NCBI GenBank assembly: GCA_023129715.1
Contig: JAGMBO010000025.1
Coordinates: 1 to 41,168, forward strand
Length of the DNA: 41,168 nt
Source of the DNA: Candidatus Eiseniibacteriota bacterium
Lineage (GTDB): Bacteria; Eisenbacteria; RBG-16-71-46; CAIMUX01; WJJG01
Reading direction: 5' to 3'
Made by a program: the position numbers and the translations under genes. Under the pieces are notes generated by a model. That model saw nothing but the letters and a program-made list of their open reading frames with translations, did no database searches and was not told where the DNA came from. Shown here piece by piece: positions 21,535 to 31,398 of the stretch (its first letter is position 1; every line of letters begins with the position of its first letter).

Positions 21535-24500
21535 TCAGCTCGTGCCAGCCACCCCGGCCAGGGCGTGGGTTACCTTCCCATCCTCCGAGACGAGCCGGCC
21601 CGCCTCGAGCCGTACACTGACGATCTTCGAGATCCCCGGCTCCTGCATCGTCACGCCGTAGAGCGTATCGGCGATTTCCATCGTCAGTTTGTTGTGGGTG
21701 ATCACGATGAACTGCGTGCGGTCACAGAAGGCGCGCAGCAAGGTGACGAAGCGCTCGATGTTGGCGTCGTCGAGCGGGGCATCGACCTCGTCGAGAACGC
21801 AGAAGGGGGAAGGCTTGACGAGATAGACGGCAAAGAGCAGCGCCGTTGCCGTCAGGGCCCGCTCTCCACTCGAGAGCAGCCGGATCGTCTCCAACCGCTT
21901 GCCCCGCGGGCGCGCCATGATCTCGATGTCGGCATCGAGGGGATCGTCGCCGCTCAGGCGAATGCGCGCCTCGCCCCCGGGAAAGAGGGTCGTGAACGTG
22001 CGGCCGAAGTTCTCCTGCACTTGGCCAAAGGTCTCCGAGAAGAGGCGCCGAGCCTCGGTGTTGATCCGATCGATGGCCGCGAGCAGCGATTCCTTCGACT
22101 GGACCAGGTCGTCCCGCTGCGCGCGGATGAAGTGCACGTGTTCCCTCTTGCGCTCGTGTTCCTCGATCGCGAGCACATTGACCGGGCCAAGCCGGTCGCG
22201 ATCGCGCCGCAGGCGGGTGAGTTCCTCGCGCGCGATCTCCGGGGTGCGCTCCCCGAGCGTCTCGCGCGGGGCGGTCCAGGCAGACGGGATCTCCGGCGCC
22301 TTCTGCGCCCCGGCATCGTCGTCTTGGTCGGCGGTCACGGCCGGCGGCGGCGCGGCCCGATCGGATCCGATCAAAAGCGCCTGCTCCTCCAGCACCGCCG
22401 GATCTAGGCCATAGTGCTCACCGATGCGTTCGCGCAGCCGCTCTTTCTCGGCATCGATGCGTGCCAACCGAACCTCGTTCTCGCGCAACGCATCCTCGAC
22501 CTCGGAGAGCTTGCGCCGTCGCTGGCGCAGATCCCCCTCGAGTTCCGAGAGACGATTCTCGAAACGCGTTCGCTCTTGAGCCAGGCGGTCGACATCCTCG
22601 CGACGGCCCTCCTTGCGGCGCAGCAGATCCACCTGTTCCCGGTCGAGTTCAGCCAAACGCTGCTTTCCGGCAGCCACGTCGGCTTGCGCCCGGGTACGTT
22701 CGGCCTCCATCGTCTCGATCTCCGCCGACGCCGAATGGATCCGCTCGGCGAGCTGCTCGCTGGCCGTCTGTAGATCGCGGCGGCGCGCCTCCACCGCGAG
22801 CTCCTTCATGCGGCGCTCGGTGAGCAGCGTGCCGAGACGCTCTTTCTCGCTGGTCAACTGTTCGACCCGCTCGGCGGCGTCCGTCAGCTGTTCGGCGGTG
22901 CTGCTCGTCTGCTGGGCGGATTGCTCTCGATCCTGCCGCGATCCGGCCAGCTCGGCCTGCAGGGCCTCGCGTTGCCGCGAGGTGCGCTCGTGCTCCTCCT
23001 TCAAACGGGCGCGCTCGTGATCGATGAGCCGTGCCTCCGCCTCGCGATCGGCAAGCGTGCGCCCCAGGTTCTCGAGCGTCGCGCGCCGTTCATCCGTCTC
23101 CCGCTGCATCGTGGCGATGCGTTCGAGCGACTCGGCCCGCGCGGCGCCGATCTGCTCGCGCTGCTCGCCCAGCTCGCGGCAGCTCTGGGCGACGACTGCG
23201 AGCTGCTCTCCCAGCGCGGCGATCTCCGGCCGACGTTGCCAGAGATGCACCTCCCGCCCCGTGCGGCCCCCGGCACTGAGCCAACCGCTGGCGGCGCACA
23301 CCTCACCCCGTTCTGTAACCCACAGCAAGCCCTGCCGCCGCTCGCCCAGCGGGGGCAGCGCCGCGCGATCGGCGACCGGAACGATCGTGCCGCGCAAGTA
23401 CTCGATCAGCGCCGACAACCGCGCGTGCGGGGCCGTGAGGGCATCCGCGGGCAGACCGCCCTCGGTCTGCACGGCTGGAATCCCATCGAGAGGGAAAAAG
23501 GTCACCTGCCCGAGGCCTTGTTCGCGCAGCCATGCAACCGCTTGCCAGGCAGCATCTTCCGTCTCAACGATCACCCACTCCGTGAATCCCCGGAGCACGG
23601 GCGAGAGGCGCTCGCGCCATGCAGGCGCGATTGTCACTTGCTCGGAGACAACGCCGCAGATCCCCGGCAGCGAATCGGCGCTCGCCAGCAGCCGGGCGAC
23701 ACCTTCCTGGTAGCCCTCGAAGGAAGCCGCCTGCTCATCGAGCAGATGGTGCCGACTCTCGAGGCGCGCCGCCTCCTCCTCCCGTCGCGCCAACCGTCGC
23801 GCCACCTCGGTCAGCTGCTCTTCATGGTCGCGCGCCAGTTCCGCCAGACGCTCGCGCTCCTCCGCCCCGCGCTGCTCCTGCCCCGCCAACTCGGCGTGGC
23901 GGCTGCGCAGGCGGTTCAGCTCCTCCTCCAGCGCAGCAGCTCGCCCGGCGAAGCTGTCGATCTGGCCGGCGAAGTCCGCTTCGGCGCGGGTCAGCTCGGC
24001 GAGACGTGATTCGAGACTCTCGAAACGCTGATCGGAAGCCGAACTGCGGCGGACGATCTCGATCTGCACCTGCTGGAGCTGGGCCAGATGCTCCTTGGCT
24101 GCCTGCAGCTCGCCGGTGATCTCCTTCCAGACACGCTGCGCCTCGGCCGCCTCGGACCGCCGCTCGGCTAGGGCGGCGGCGAGTTCTTCCTCCTGGGGAA
24201 GCAGCGCCTGGCACTGTTGCTGCGCCTTCTCCCGCGCCGCTGCGCGCGCGCCGATTCGCTGCCGGCGATCGACGATGCCGTCTTCGAGATGACGGAGGCG
24301 CTCTTCGAGGACGAGCGCCTCCTCGTGGGCCGCCGAGAGGCGCCCCTCGGCCTCCGTCAATCGTTCCCGCGCGACGGCGATCCGGCGGTCGAGATCGAGC
24401 AGCTCTAGCCGCACCTGCTCCTGCTGTGCCTCGAGCTGATGGGTCTCCGTGCGCCAGGTCTCGCGCTGGCGCCCCTCAACGGTCAACTTGCCCGACTCGC

Positions 24501-25227
24501 CCTGCTCCGCGGCGGCCAGTTCATCCCAGCGCAGCCGCGCCAAGGCCAGGTCGAGGTCGCGGATCCGCTCGGTCAGTCGTCGATACCGCCGGGCCTTGCC
24601 CATCTGGTAGGCAAGCGAGCGCACCTCGCGTTCCTCGATCTCGAGCGCATCCTCCACGCGCACCAGATCCCCCTCGACCGCCTCGATCTTGCGCAGCGTC
24701 TCCCGCCGGCGCTGTTTGTAGCGGGTGATCCCGGAGGCTTCGTCAAGCAGGAACCGACGCGCGGAATCGCGATCGGCGAGCACCTCATCAATCATCTCGC
24801 GCTCGATGACCGCGTACTCGGACGAGCCGAGGCCCGTGTCCATGAAGAGATCGCGAATGTCTCGGAGACGGCACGGAGACTTGTTGATCAGGAACTGGCT
24901 CTCGCCGGAGCGGAAAGCCCGCCGCTGGATCGCCACGTGGCTATACTCGGTCGCCAAGCACTGCTCGCGGTTGTCGAGATGCAGGGCGACCTCCGCCATG
25001 CCCATCGGCTTGGCTTCGCGGGTGCCCTTGAAGATCACGTCATCGAGCTGCTTGCCGCGGAGATTGCGCACATTCTGCTCGCCGAGCGCCCAGCGGATGG
25101 CATCCGAGATATTGCTCTTGCCGCAGCCATTGGGACCGACGACCGCGGTGATCCCGGGAGAGAACCGCAGATGGGTGCGATGGGCGAAGGACTTGAATCC
25201 GAAGAGCTCGAGTTTGTCGAGAAGCAC
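21535..25227 (-). CDS. smc: Chromosome segregation/condensation protein SMC
   Basis: 1230 residues. The N-terminal ATPase head has GFKSFAHRTHLRF and Walker A GPNGCGKSN at 31-39; long coiled coils flank a hinge domain at about 515-640 (ICGVVSEQVTIAPAWRERLSPVLRGF). The C-terminal head carries the signature LSSGERALTA and Walker B FCVLDEVDAPLDDANIERF. In most SMC proteins the signature is LSGGE; here the first Gly is Ser. SMC dimers with ScpA and ScpB compact and align sister chromosomes. The start is GTG at 25227, just after GGAAGGAGAG; a longer frame to 25269 lacks a ribosome site. It is the last gene of the EF-G/selA/SPOR operon, 74 bases after the SPOR gene. Confidence 0.96.
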   Translation of the reverse strand: MLLDKLELFGFKSFAHRTHLRFSPGITAVVGPNGCGKSNISDAIRWALGEQNVRNLRGKQLDDVIFKGTREAKPMGMAEVALHLDNREQCLATEYSHVAIQRRAFRSGESQFLINKSPCRLRDIRDLFMDTGLGSSEYAVIEREMIDEVLADRDSARRFLLDEASGITRYKQRRRETLRKIEAVEGDLVRVEDALEIEEREVRSLAYQMGKARRYRRLTERIRDLDLALARLRWDELAAAEQGESGKLTVEGRQRETWRTETHQLEAQQEQVRLELLDLDRRIAVARERLTEAEGRLSAAHEEALVLEERLRHLEDGIVDRRQRIGARAAAREKAQQQCQALLPQEEELAAALAERRSEAAEAQRVWKEITGELQAAKEHLAQLQQVQIEIVRRSSASDQRFESLESRLAELTRAEADFAGQIDSFAGRAAALEEELNRLRSRHAELAGQEQRGAEERERLAELARDHEEQLTEVARRLARREEEAARLESRHHLLDEQAASFEGYQEGVARLLASADSLPGICGVVSEQVTIAPAWRERLSPVLRGFTEWVIVETEDAAWQAVAWLREQGLGQVTFFPLDGIPAVQTEGGLPADALTAPHARLSALIEYLRGTIVPVADRAALPPLGERRQGLLWVTERGEVCAASGWLSAGGRTGREVHLWQRRPEIAALGEQLAVVAQSCRELGEQREQIGAARAESLERIATMQRETDERRATLENLGRTLADREAEARLIDHERARLKEEHERTSRQREALQAELAGSRQDREQSAQQTSSTAEQLTDAAERVEQLTSEKERLGTLLTERRMKELAVEARRRDLQTASEQLAERIHSASAEIETMEAERTRAQADVAAGKQRLAELDREQVDLLRRKEGRREDVDRLAQERTRFENRLSELEGDLRQRRRKLSEVEDALRENEVRLARIDAEKERLRERIGEHYGLDPAVLEEQALLIGSDRAAPPPAVTADQDDDAGAQKAPEIPSAWTAPRETLGERTPEIAREELTRLRRDRDRLGPVNVLAIEEHERKREHVHFIRAQRDDLVQSKESLLAAIDRINTEARRLFSETFGQVQENFGRTFTTLFPGGEARIRLSGDDPLDADIEIMARPRGKRLETIRLLSSGERALTATALLFAVYLVKPSPFCVLDEVDAPLDDANIERFVTLLRAFCDRTQFIVITHNKLTMEIADTLYGVTMQEPGISKIVSVRLEAGRLVSEDGKVTHALAGVAGTS

Positions 25228-25301
25228 ACTGCTCTCCTTCCCAGCTGCAGTCACCGCGGCGAATTCCAACCGACTCCCCGCGGCGCCCGGCGCCGGCGCG
25301 C

Positions 25302-27023
25302 TCAGCGGGCCGATTCCGTCACCGGTGGCGCGACGGTACGTCCACTGCCGCCGGCGGAGATGACCTGCGCCGAGGCGACCAGACCGGATGCGACCATGCG
25401 GCGCGCCTCGCGCTGCGCTGCTGCCTGTCCGTCGAAATGACCGACGATGACACGGTTCCAGATGCCACGTTGGGAAATGCTGACCGTCACCAGGCGGGCT
25501 TCCTCCCCGGCGGCCGACAGGCGGCGCACTTCGCCGGCGGCGCGGTCGGCACGGGAATAGGATCCGCAGAGGACCGCGAAAGGTCCCCTCGCCTCCGCGA
25601 CCAGGTCGGTGCTCACTGCGTCCCTTGCGGGCGTCTCGGACTGCGCGGGCTCACGCGCCGCGGTGGCACGCGCGGCGGCCGTCGGCGAGGCGGCGGAGGG
25701 CTCGGTCTCGGGCACTATCGCCGCTGCCTCGTCGACTTCCCGGGCGTCCGCCTCGGAAGCGGTCCCGGAAATCTGCTCATCCTCGCGCGCGCTCTCCGAC
25801 CCCTGTGTCGCCGCGTCGGGCAGGATCTCCTCCGCCGGCATCACGGCGGCGGCATCCTCCCCAACCTGCTCGGCGGCAGATCCCGGAGCCGCTCCCGTCA
25901 CCGGTGCCTCCAGCTGGGCCCCATCACGACCGCTTCCAGGCAAGAAAACCTTCGGGAAGATCACCCCCGCCATGATCAGGATCGCGATCGCCGCGATCAA
26001 CCACCAGAACAACGGAATGCCCTTACGAGGCTCGGCTATCCGGCGCATCGTGCCCTCTCCTCTTCCTCTTCTGCGGCTCCGGGGACCGAAGGTGCGGGCC
26101 CACTCGGCCCGGACCGGGATTTCCTCACGTTGCGCCGGTCGAGACGCCTTCAACGTCGCCGGCGACGCGGTCGTTTCGGCGTGGGTGATCGCCGCCCCCT
26201 CCTGCACCGGCGTCTCCCCGGCCGGCGGAGTTGCTTCCCCCGCCTGGGGCGCGGCCGCTCCAGCACGCGCAGCCCTCTTCCGGGCGCGCACTTCGGAACG
26301 CGGCGTCTTCCGGTTCGCAGTCCGGCGCTGGACCCCGCCGGTCGGCTCGGGCGTCTCCGCGGCTGCCTCGCGACCTGCCCAGGCCACGCATCCCGTCAGC
26401 GCATAGCCCGCTTCGCGCAGGCTCGCCACCCGCGCGGCGATCCACTCGGCGGGCAGATCGCGCCAGGGCACGACGAGCACCGTGGCATCGACCTGTGCCG
26501 CCGGCAAGGGGGGACGTTCCTCACGATCCCCGGTGGCGACGAGCAGCGTCGCCGGATCACAAGGACCCGCACCGATCACCCGGCCGGGCCAGCCCAGGAA
26601 AACGCCCTCGACGCCGGCCGGCTGCGCCATCCCGCCATGGGGGAACAACGCCGCGATCTCCGCCGCGTGGGCCTCCGCTTCCAGCGGGCGCCCGCCGAGT
26701 CCCGCCGGCGGCGTTTCCCCGGGACGGACGATCAGCACCGGAGCATGCCCTGCCACGGCGGCCGCTTCCGCGATTCCCACCACGACGGGCAACTCCTCGC
26801 CACCCTGCCCCAGTCCGACAATCCAAATCCGGGTCGCATCCCCACCCAGGAAGCGATAGACGCGCTCGGCGAAGCGTGGATCGGGTGCGAGACCCGCCAG
26901 CCCCTCGGTCACCCGCGGGATGCGAAACTCGGCTGCCAGTTCGCCGAGCAGGGGGAGCCCCAGTTCCTCGGCCGCTTCCGCTGCGCTCGGATAGTACCGG
27001 TCGGGGGACGATCGCGTATTCAT
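25302..27023 (-). CDS. Degenerate BY-kinase/ParA-like domain fused to a membrane helix and SPOR domain
   Basis: 573 residues. Residues ~15-217 follow the plan of the CpsD/Wzc-type tyrosine-kinase (BY-kinase) fold: EELGLPLLGELA, a beta strand RIWIVGLGQGG where Walker A should be, AAAVAGHAPVLIVRPG in place of the VLLVDAD strand, and DATVLVVPWRDLPAEWIAARVASLREAGYALTGCVAW near the end. The P-loop GKS/T is missing, so ATP use is doubtful. A basic, Ala/Pro/Glu-rich linker (220-335), a membrane helix (337-357), an acidic linker and a SPOR domain (~480-558, GPFAVLCGSYSR...IVGHF) follow. SPOR domains bind denuded septal peptidoglycan. The start ATG has GAGGAG inside the end of selA. The BY-kinase kinship is my reading of the pattern, not a search result. 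Confidence 0.72.
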   Translation of the reverse strand: MNTRSSPDRYYPSAAEAAEELGLPLLGELAAEFRIPRVTEGLAGLAPDPRFAERVYRFLGGDATRIWIVGLGQGGEELPVVVGIAEAAAVAGHAPVLIVRPGETPPAGLGGRPLEAEAHAAEIAALFPHGGMAQPAGVEGVFLGWPGRVIGAGPCDPATLLVATGDREERPPLPAAQVDATVLVVPWRDLPAEWIAARVASLREAGYALTGCVAWAGREAAAETPEPTGGVQRRTANRKTPRSEVRARKRAARAGAAAPQAGEATPPAGETPVQEGAAITHAETTASPATLKASRPAQREEIPVRAEWARTFGPRSRRRGRGEGTMRRIAEPRKGIPLFWWLIAAIAILIMAGVIFPKVFLPGSGRDGAQLEAPVTGAAPGSAAEQVGEDAAAVMPAEEILPDAATQGSESAREDEQISGTASEADAREVDEAAAIVPETEPSAASPTAAARATAAREPAQSETPARDAVSTDLVAEARGPFAVLCGSYSRADRAAGEVRRLSAAGEEARLVTVSISQRGIWNRVIVGHFDGQAAAQREARRMVASGLVASAQVISAGGSGRTVAPPVTESAR

Positions 27024-27026
27024 CGA

Positions 27027-28472
27027 CTAGATCTCCTCGGATGCCCCGCGGAACTCCTTCCATCGGTCGGCGAGCAGCCCGGGCAATACCTCCCATTCGT
27101 CCTCGTTGAGCGTGCGTAAATCGAGCACTAGGCGATCTTGCTCCAGGCGGCCGACGACCGCCGGAACGCCCAGTCGTAGGTGCCGGGAGAATCCATCCAG
27201 TGAACCGCTCAGCACCCGCAGCCCCACGCCGACCGAGGGAAGCTGCTCATCGGGCAGCGCGCCGCCGCCGGCCGCCGAGTCGGTGTGCACGACGGTCGCC
27301 TCCACCCCCGGCATCCCTCGCCGCTCCAGCTCATCAATGATCCGTGCGGCGACCGCCTCGAGTTCCGCCACCGGGCGGGTCATCATTCGATAGAGGGGAA
27401 TCCGATCGAGGCCCGCGTTTCCCCGCACATACTCGAGCAGCGTCGCCTCCAGCGTCGCCAGGTGGAGTTTATCGAGACGGACGATCCGAGCCGCAGGATG
27501 CCGACCAACGCGCGCCACCCAAGCGGCCCGTCCGAGGATCAGCCCCGCCTGCGGCCCCCCCAGCAGCTTGTCCCCGCTACAGGTCACCAAGTCGGCTCCC
27601 TGCTCGAGCGCCTCCTGGATACGGGGCTCGCCCCGCAGATAGTCTGACGGATGCTGGGCCAGCGCGCCACTGCCGAGGTCCTCGACAAGCGGAATCCCCC
27701 GCTCATGCGCCAGCGGCGCCAGGGCCCCGCGTTCGACCGCCGCGGTGAATCCCCGCACCACGAAGTTCGAGGGATGGACCTTGAGGATCAGGCCGGTGCG
27801 GTCGTTGAGCGCCGCGGCGTAGTCCTCGACACGGGTGCGGTTGGTCGTGCCGACTTCGCGCAGGATCGCACCGCTGGCCGCCATGATGTCGGGCAGGCGG
27901 AAGCTGCCGCCGATCTCGACCAATTCGCCGCGCGAGACAATCACCTCGCGTCCGGCGGCCAGGGCTTGCAGGACCAAAAAGACCGCGGCGGCGTTATTGT
28001 TCACCGCCATGGCATCCTCGGCGCCGGTCACCCGGCAGAGTAGATCACGGACATCGGCGAGCCGCGAGGTGCGCCGCCCCGTCTCGAGGTTCATTTCCAG
28101 GTTCGAGTACCCAGCCACCACGCGGGCAACGGCATCTTGCGCCGCCGGGCTCAGCGGCGCCCGGCCCAGGTTGGTGTGAATCAGGATCCCGGTGGCATTG
28201 AAGACCCGGCGCAGGGGGGGACGGACCAGATCCGCCGCGGCACGCTGCACGCGCGCGGCCAGCGCCGCCGGTGTGATCTCCGAGGCGGAGAGACCTCCCG
28301 CACGCACTTCCCGCCGCACGTCGGCGAGTGCTTCTCGAATCAGCGCGACCCGCACCTCGTGAGAAAGCCTTTCCCGCAGAGAGGCGAGTTCGGATGTCGC
28401 GAGCAGTGTGGTGACCGATGGAAGGCAACGCAGCAAGGCCGCCACAGGGTGTCCCTCGTCCCCACGGCTCAT
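27027..28472 (-). CDS. selA: L-seryl-tRNA(Sec) selenium transferase
   Basis: 481 residues. It converts Ser-tRNA(Sec) to Sec-tRNA(Sec) with selenophosphate, using PLP. Motifs: [60 protein letters not shown] and the PLP lysine K302 in [13 protein letters not shown]. Full length with an intact active site. The ATG overlaps the EF-G stop by four bases. The usual partner selB is not next to it, nor are selD or a tRNA-Sec in the window. Its presence predicts that this organism makes selenoproteins; none of the genes here shows an in-frame TGA that clearly needs read-through. Confidence 0.95.
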   Translation of the reverse strand: MSRGDEGHPVAALLRCLPSVTTLLATSELASLRERLSHEVRVALIREALADVRREVRAGGLSASEITPAALAARVQRAAADLVRPPLRRVFNATGILIHTNLGRAPLSPAAQDAVARVVAGYSNLEMNLETGRRTSRLADVRDLLCRVTGAEDAMAVNNNAAAVFLVLQALAAGREVIVSRGELVEIGGSFRLPDIMAASGAILREVGTTNRTRVEDYAAALNDRTGLILKVHPSNFVVRGFTAAVERGALAPLAHERGIPLVEDLGSGALAQHPSDYLRGEPRIQEALEQGADLVTCSGDKLLGGPQAGLILGRAAWVARVGRHPAARIVRLDKLHLATLEATLLEYVRGNAGLDRIPLYRMMTRPVAELEAVAARIIDELERRGMPGVEATVVHTDSAAGGGALPDEQLPSVGVGLRVLSGSLDGFSRHLRLGVPAVVGRLEQDRLVLDLRTLNEDEWEVLPGLLADRWKEFRGASEEI

Positions 28473-30532
28473 GACGCGCCTCCCCCGCTGACCTCATCGA
28501 ACCGATCGAACACCATCGAGTAGGAGGCCCGTCCCTGGGTGATGCTGCGCAGGTCGGTCGCATAGCCGAACATCTGGGCCAGGGGAGCCCTCGCCCGCAG
28601 GATTTGCAGGTCCCCCTGCACTTCGGTGCCGAGCACGCGGCCCCTACGCGCGGCGAGTTGCTGATGCACGGCCCCGACGAATTCCGAGGGGCAGATGATC
28701 TCGAGCCGCATCACCGGCTGGAGCAGGATGGGATGGGCATGGCGGCAGGCATCCCGGAATGCGCTCAGCGCCGCGTTGCGGTAGGCGAGATCGCTGGCAT
28801 GCACTTCGTGCGTCGCGCCGCCCACCAAGTGGACGAGGATGTCGGTGGCCGGATAGCCATAGCGGATCCCCGACTCGGCCCCGCTGCGGGTGACCTCCTC
28901 GATCGCCGGAAGGTATTCGTCGGGAATCGCTCCCGGGGGAAGCGAGCTGCGAAAGACGATCCCCGCTCCGCGCTCCAGCGGTGAGACTGCGATGACCGTC
29001 TGGCCGTAGTGCTCACGCCCCCCGGTCATGCGGGCGAATTCGCCCTCGGCGCGCGCCGTGGTGGTAATCGTCTCCCGGTAGGTTACCTGTGGCTTGCCGA
29101 GCCGGATCTTGAGACCGAACTCGCGCACCAGGCGATCTTCGAGCACTTCGAGATGCAACTCACCCATGCCTTTGATGATCCGCTGGCCGGTGTTCTCGTC
29201 CCAGCGGACTTGAAAGGTCGGGTCGTCGGCCGCGAGATGCGTCAAGGCAAGTTCGATGCGGTCTTCCTCACCCGCGGTGCGCGCCTCGAGTGAAGCCATC
29301 ACCACCGGCTCGGGGAAGTGCATCGACTCGAGAGTGATCGGATTCTGCGGATCGGAGAGGGTGTCCCCGGTGCGCGAAACCTTCAGACCAACGGCAATGC
29401 CGATATCGCCCGCCAGCACCTCTTTGACCCGGCTCTTCTTCTCCCCATGTGCCCGGTAGACGCGCGCCACGCGCTCGCACCGATCCTCGCGGGGATTGTA
29501 GACCGTATCCCCTTCGGCCAGGCGTCCGGAGTAGAGCCGCAGATAGCTGATCCGCCCGCGGCCCCCCTCCCCCGAGGCGGTATGGGTTTTGAACACCAGC
29601 GCTGCCAGTGGCCCCTGCGGATCGACCGGCCGCTGCTCGATCTCGCCGGTGGTGGGATGGCTCCCCGTCGCGGGGGGCACCTCGTGCGGCGCCGGGAGGA
29701 AATCGACGACCCCATCCATCAGCAACTGAACCCCGATGTTGCGCAAGGCCGCTCCGGAGTAGACCGGAACGAAGTGACGGCGCAGCACACCGAGGCGAAT
29801 GCCGCGGCGCAAGTCGTCGGGCGCCAGATCCTCATCCGCAAGGAACCGCTCGATCAACTCCTCGTCCTCGGCGGCGACCGTCTCGAGCAGGTGTTGGCGG
29901 CCCTCGGCCGCCGCAGCCGCCATCTCCACCGGGATCGCCCGACGCGTGAATTCCCGCCCCTGGCTCTCTTGATCCCAGACGACCGCCTCCATCGCCATCA
30001 GATCGACGACGCCGGCAAGTCTCTGCTCCGCGCCGATCGGCAACGTCAACGGCAGGGGCGTCGCCCCGAGGCACGTGCGCATCTGGTCGAGCACACGCTC
30101 GAAGTCAGCGCCGACGCGGTCCATCTTGTTGACGAAGACCATGCAGGGAACGCGGTAGTGCTGGGCCTGGTGCCAGACCATCTCCGATTGCGGCTCGACG
30201 CCGCCCCGGCCACAGAGCACGACGATCACGCCGTCGAGCACGCGCAGCGAGCGCTCCACCTCCGCGGTGAAATCGACGTGCCCCGGTGTGTCAATCAGAT
30301 TGATCTGGTGGCCGCGCCACTCGACGGTGATCGACGCGGCGGTGATCGTGATCCCGCGCTCGCGCTCCTGCACCATCCAGTCGGTGACGGTACTGCCGTC
30401 ATCGACTTCACCCAACCGGTGCGAGGCCCCGCTGTAAAAGAGCATCCGCTCGGTGGTGGTCGTCTTGCCCGCATCGATGTGGGCGATCACCCCGAGATTG
30501 CGGATCAGCTCGAGCCTGTTCTTGCGTGCCAT
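28469..30532 (-). CDS. fusA: Elongation factor G (paralogue type)
   Basis: 687 residues with all five EF-G domains. G motifs: AHIDAGKTT (G1), ERGITIT (G2 region), DTPGHVDF (G3), NKMD (G4). The switch I stretch [24 protein letters not shown] has the VDDGxTVTD form seen in mitochondrial EF-G2 and the spd/EF-G2 bacterial group, rather than the EVHDGAATMDWM of canonical EF-G. It is also away from rpsL, rpsG and tuf. It may therefore be a second EF-G with a special role such as ribosome recycling. That assignment is inference; translocase activity cannot be excluded. The ATG at 30532 has GAGAGGCGG ahead and a strong promoter upstream. It overlaps selA by four bases. Confidence 0.9.
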   Translation of the reverse strand: MARKNRLELIRNLGVIAHIDAGKTTTTERMLFYSGASHRLGEVDDGSTVTDWMVQERERGITITAASITVEWRGHQINLIDTPGHVDFTAEVERSLRVLDGVIVVLCGRGGVEPQSEMVWHQAQHYRVPCMVFVNKMDRVGADFERVLDQMRTCLGATPLPLTLPIGAEQRLAGVVDLMAMEAVVWDQESQGREFTRRAIPVEMAAAAAEGRQHLLETVAAEDEELIERFLADEDLAPDDLRRGIRLGVLRRHFVPVYSGAALRNIGVQLLMDGVVDFLPAPHEVPPATGSHPTTGEIEQRPVDPQGPLAALVFKTHTASGEGGRGRISYLRLYSGRLAEGDTVYNPREDRCERVARVYRAHGEKKSRVKEVLAGDIGIAVGLKVSRTGDTLSDPQNPITLESMHFPEPVVMASLEARTAGEEDRIELALTHLAADDPTFQVRWDENTGQRIIKGMGELHLEVLEDRLVREFGLKIRLGKPQVTYRETITTTARAEGEFARMTGGREHYGQTVIAVSPLERGAGIVFRSSLPPGAIPDEYLPAIEEVTRSGAESGIRYGYPATDILVHLVGGATHEVHASDLAYRNAALSAFRDACRHAHPILLQPVMRLEIICPSEFVGAVHQQLAARRGRVLGTEVQGDLQILRARAPLAQMFGYATDLRSITQGRASYSMVFDRFDEVSGGGAS

Positions 30533-30563
30533 GTCCGCCTCTCAACTTACAGCCTAGCCAGTG

Positions 30564-30591
30564 ATTATGACGCCTCCCCTCGCCTTGTCAA
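30564..30591 (-). promoter_or_regulatory. Strong sigma-70 promoter for the EF-G/selA/SPOR/smc operon
   Basis: Minus strand: TTGACA (30591-30586, perfect), 16-bp spacer, CATAAT (30569-30564). The -10 is about 32 bases from the EF-G ATG. Its -35 overlaps that of the divergent promoter. Confidence 0.7.
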
Positions 30592-30613
30592 GCGGCCGGA
30601 TCCACCGTATACT
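30585..30613 (+). promoter_or_regulatory. Strong sigma-70 promoter for the TonB-family gene
   Basis: TTGTCA (30585-30590), 17-bp spacer, TATACT (30608-30613). The -35 overlaps the EF-G promoter's -35 by five bases on the opposite strand. The leader to the ATG at 30700 is about 80 bases and begins with a CCCC/GGGG short stem. Confidence 0.7.
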
Positions 30614-30699
30614 CCCCAAGGGGTCGGGAGGCAAAGGCTCCCCGCTCCCGGCGGCTCCTGTCAGGCCGCGCGCGCCCCCACGGGCGAAGGGACGAGCGG

Positions 30700-31398
30700 A
30701 TGATTCACGCGGGCCGCCCTTACGGCGAACTCGAGCAAGCCTACCGTAGGCGTTTCTGGAGGGCGATGCTCCTCTCCGCGGGGATTCACGCCCTGCTCAC
30801 CCTGCTTCTTCCACCCAGCTGCATCCCGGCGCCCTTGCGCCCCGAGACTGTCGGCTACCGGAAGACCCAGCGTATCGAAAAGACGCTGGCCCCCGCCGAC
30901 TTCCCCGAGGCGGCGGTTCGCGCCGCGGCCGATCGCCGCCTCCGCGCCGGCGCCCTCGAGTGGGTCGAGTTCGTCTATGACGACGCTCCACGCCCCGCGC
31001 GCCCCAACCGCCCCCGGCCCCAGGTGCGCATCGGAGAGATCGTGCCCTGGCCGGCTACCGAAAAAGTCGTCATTCAACTCGACGAGAACTTCGCGCCGCA
31101 ACCGACGACGTTGCCAAAGTCGAGAACCTCCAACTTCGCCATCCGCCACATGGTGGTTCCCGACTATCCGGAGGCATCCCTGGAGGCCGGCATCGAGGGG
31201 CCTCTGCGATTGAAGGCCCGCGTCGATCCGCAAGGCAGCGTGCAGGAAGTCGTGGTCATCTCGAGCGCCGTCGATGTCTTGTGTGAAATCGCCGCGAAGG
31301 AGGCGCTGTACCAGTGGCGCTTCCACCCACTGACGGTCAATGACCAGGGCATCTGGTTCAGCGTCGTCGTTCCGTTCCGTTTTCAGGTGCGCCGTTAG
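30700..31398 (+). CDS. TonB-family energy transducer (TonB C-terminal domain protein)
   Basis: 232 residues. A cytoplasmic start, a single membrane helix at about 19-37 (FWRAMLLSAGIHALLTLLL), a periplasmic linker that is not the usual Glu-Pro/Lys-Pro repeat, and a TonB C-terminal domain at about 150-230 (VVPDYPEASLEAGIEGPLRLKARVDPQGSVQEVVVIS... QWRFHPL). TonB proteins pass inner-membrane energy to outer-membrane receptors with ExbB and ExbD; neither is in the window. Some TonB-like proteins have other roles, so the partner receptor is unknown. The start has GAAGGGACGAG ahead. Its 3' end overlaps the convergent LpoA-like gene by 41 bases. Confidence 0.8.
   Translation: MIHAGRPYGELEQAYRRRFWRAMLLSAGIHALLTLLLPPSCIPAPLRPETVGYRKTQRIEKTLAPADFPEAAVRAAADRRLRAGALEWVEFVYDDAPRPARPNRPRPQVRIGEIVPWPATEKVVIQLDENFAPQPTTLPKSRTSNFAIRHMVVPDYPEASLEAGIEGPLRLKARVDPQGSVQEVVVISSAVDVLCEIAAKEALYQWRFHPLTVNDQGIWFSVVVPFRFQVRR

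Noticed and set aside
21565-24009. Long plus-strand frames inside smc
   Set aside because: Shadows caused by high GC; smc has full domains on the other strand.
27027-28472. In-frame TGA selenocysteine codons in nearby genes, suggested by selA
   Set aside because: Each gene ends at a normal family length, and I see no conserved frame after a TGA stop.
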